A DNA stretch of 64,000 bases, taken from assembly GCF_041956535.1 (NCBI RefSeq), contig NW_027192199.1, forward strand, positions 434,001-498,000, written 5' to 3'. Positions 61,837-64,000 of the stretch are shown here, one piece after another. Each line of letters starts with the position of its first letter. Positions within the stretch are counted from its first letter, which is position 1. The translations under genes and the position numbers were made by a program. The notes under the pieces are model-generated. The model was not told the DNA's origin. It searched no databases and saw only the letters and a program-made list of their open reading frames with translations. This DNA comes from Calcarisporiella thermophila CBS 279.70. Lineage: Eukaryota > Calcarisporiellomycota.

Positions 61837-64000
61837 ATGACGGAACCATTAGGGGAGGGCTTTGCCGAGAAAGTGGATAGAGCAATTCAAGAAGAAATAG
61901 AAGAAGATTTGAACCAGGAACTATCTGGTATATAGCCGGGCTATTTGCCTCAATTAAACAGGATCTAACTCTGACTATTCCGTTATCAATAGATAATGAG
62001 CTTTCTGGATCGGAGAGACATCCTGCTAATGACAAGCAAAAGAAGAAGAAGAAGAAAAAAGTTCCCATGCCCGAATCGGCCCCCAAGTACATGCGTGGTC
62101 AGCCGCAATCATTGAAGGTATTTCTATAGCAGTCTATCATTTGATCAATTATTATGACTGATCTGTCGAACCTTGGATGAATCGAATAGGATATCAAAGA
62201 TAAAAAGCTCAAAGGCAATTTAAAGCGCCTCGAAAAGCGGTATCGCGATGCGGCCTATAAAGCAGCGAGCTCTGAGCTACTTCTCACTGAAGAAGCTGGT
62301 TATCTTGAAGCCGAAGGAATGGAACGCACTTACAAGTTCACGCAACGGGAACTTGTCGAAAATCTGGACATAAATAGCGCAGGAAAATACTTCAATCTGA
62401 AGCTCGATACATTTGGTCCCTATTCTTTGGATTATACCCGCAATGGAAGGTAAATTATTCAATCTTTAAATTACAAAAGCGATGTTTTTTTTCTTACAAC
62501 ACAGTGTATAGACACTTGGCTATCGCAGGTAGAAAAGGTCACATTGCAACCTTTGATTGGCAGTCTGGGCGGCTGGGCTGCGAATTGCATCTAAAGGAGA
62601 CAGCAAGGGATATTAAGTAAGCATTAGTGCGATGAATATATATTCCGGTATTTTTCAGAGCTAACTGTTCTTTTTACAATTAAAAATATAAACAACTTAA
62701 AGATGGCTACATAATGAAACATTATTCGCGGTTGCGCAAAAGAAATACACATATATCTACGATCATACCGGGCTTGAAGTCCATTGTCTAAAAAAGCACA
62801 TTGAAGTGAATCGCCTCGAGTTTCTCCCCTACCATTTCCTCTTAGTGTCCGTGGTATGTGTGCGGTTACATTTGCTTTCATTGCTCAAATTCTGTTTAAT
62901 AATTCACTAAATTAATTCCTCTTCAGGGTAATGCTGGCTACTTAAAATACCAAGATACATCTACTGGACAATTGGTTGCCGAGCTGCGAACAAAACTCGG
63001 CCGCTGCGATGCAATGACTCAAAATCCGTACAATGCAATCATCAATCTTGGACATGCAAATGGAACAGTGACAATGTGGAGTCCAACCATGTCGGAGCCA
63101 CTTGTGAAGATGCTCTGCCACAAGGGACCCGTACTCTCACTGGCAGTGGATAATGGGGGACGGTAAGTACTGATTTAACTATTGTTTCCATAACAATGCA
63201 ATTAGAGTTGGGTATTTTTTTTGTCCATACTTTCTTACTAGCTATTTAGCAACCTCGGGCCTGGACGGGCGCCTCAAGATCTGGGACATTCGCACCTATA
63301 AACCACTTCAAGACTACTATATTCCAACCCCAGCACAGTCACTCTCTATCTCTCAGCGGGGGCTTCTTGGCGTTGGGTGGGGCCCGCATGTCAGCGTATG
63401 GAAGGATGCATTTGTGTCCAAACAACCTGGGCCATACATGACACATCTACAGCCGAGTACACAGATACAGGATCTGCACTTTTGTCCGTACGAGGATGCT
63501 CTCGGATTTGGTCACAGCGGGGGGATTACGAGTATTGTTGTCCCTGGAGCTGGAGAACCTAACTTCGATGCGTTAGAAGCAAATCCATTCCAGAACAAGA
63601 AGCAGCGGCAAGAAGCCGAAGTTCACAGTCTTTTGGACAAGGTATACTCTACTCTGCTAGTGTTCTCGACACCAGCCTAAGTTAACCTGCTTCTTTTACA
63701 GATACAACCTGAGATGATCATGCTGGACCCCAACTTTATTGGCACCCTACATCGCGATCGCCCAGCTAGTCGCCAGAAAGGTGAAGCAGAGGAAGAGAAG
63801 CCTAAGGAAAAGCTTGAGATTCGTTCACGCACGAGAGGGAAAAATTCGTCGTTGCGACGCTACCTCCGAAAGAAACAGAAGAATGTGATTGATGCGAAGA
63901 AGGTAAACAGGCAGCTTCTTCTTGGCTAACTAAAAGCATATGCATTGATTTACTGATATCATTCCTGATTTTTTAGATGATGGTTCAAGAGCGGCTGCAA
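61837..64000 (+). CDS. UTP7: UTP7/WDR46, small-subunit processome WD40 protein (3' end off the window)
   Basis: Exons 61837-61927, 61993-62117, 62190-62449, 62512-62616, 62703-62853, 62927-63162, 63242-63641, 63702-63902 and 63977-64000 (running off the right edge); 531 codons are present. Utp7 (WDR46/BING4) is part of the U3 snoRNP for 18S rRNA maturation. The N-terminus is acidic then Lys-rich ([14 protein letters not shown]), followed by [19 protein letters not shown]. The WD40/BING4 domain then shows [50 protein letters not shown], the block [20 protein letters not shown], and [11 protein letters not shown]. The C-terminal BING4CT region has [19 protein letters not shown] and [13 protein letters not shown]. 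The basic tail [11 protein letters not shown] precedes the end of the window. Confidence 0.95.

Overview
This window looks like a gene-dense contig from an early-diverging filamentous fungus. Most genes carry many short spliceosomal introns (about 45-100 nt, donors mostly GTAAGT-like, acceptors TAG or CAG), and intergenic DNA is AT-rich. The gene content mixes ordinary fungal genes (COQ4, COQ9, ILV6, leucine biosynthesis, CDC5, PRP17, RPC53, UTP7) with genes that most Dikarya have lost (TBCK, a centrin, a Slo-type K+ channel, a ZZZ3-like Myb/ZZ protein). A Mucoromycota-type fungus is my best guess. That placement is inference from content only; no marker phylogeny was possible. All CDS models below were spliced by hand and checked for reading-frame continuity. 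Almost every exon sum is a multiple of three.

Layout. 0-5 kb: a SERCA-type Ca2+ ATPase running off the left edge, then a small secreted protein, probably GPI-anchored. 5.9-11.9 kb: TBCK (pseudokinase-TBC-rhodanese) head-to-head with a CPA2-type cation/H+ antiporter. 12.2-17.0 kb: the spliceosome factors CDC5 and PRP17, divergent from a 170-bp gap. 17-21.7 kb: eIF2B beta, mitochondrial ribosomal protein mL41 and a membrane-anchored PhoD-like phosphatase. 22.5-30 kb: an orphan single-exon gene, a 13-exon Slo/BK-like K+ channel and a DUF4203/TMEM198-like membrane protein. 30.3-39.6 kb: mL44/TRM8, an ICMT-family methyltransferase, a probable retroposed mRNA fragment beside a tRNA-Ser(CGA) gene, and COQ9/THOC5. 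39.6-46 kb: a Cep57-domain protein, an orphan gene divergent from centrin, and a disrupted makorin-like CCCH locus. 46.6-53.7 kb: ZZZ3-like/RPC53 and cyclin L/PDK. 54.7-61.7 kb: ILV6, then a leucine-biosynthesis fusion of 3-isopropylmalate dehydrogenase with isopropylmalate isomerase, then COQ4. The window ends inside UTP7.

Two themes stand out. First, the genome is organised as head-to-head gene pairs. Seven pairs have 140-173 bp between start codons, one pair has 324 bp, and the branched-chain amino-acid pair ILV6/LEU fusion has 969 bp including a perfect TGACTCA (Gcn4-type) site. Second, the LEU fusion puts successive leucine-pathway activities (isomerisation and oxidative decarboxylation of isopropylmalate) on one 1106-residue polypeptide. 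I regard this as the most notable system in the window.

Less settled items are a PDK exon junction without a normal acceptor, two GC-AG introns, and the CCCH locus, which is broken by in-frame TAG codons.
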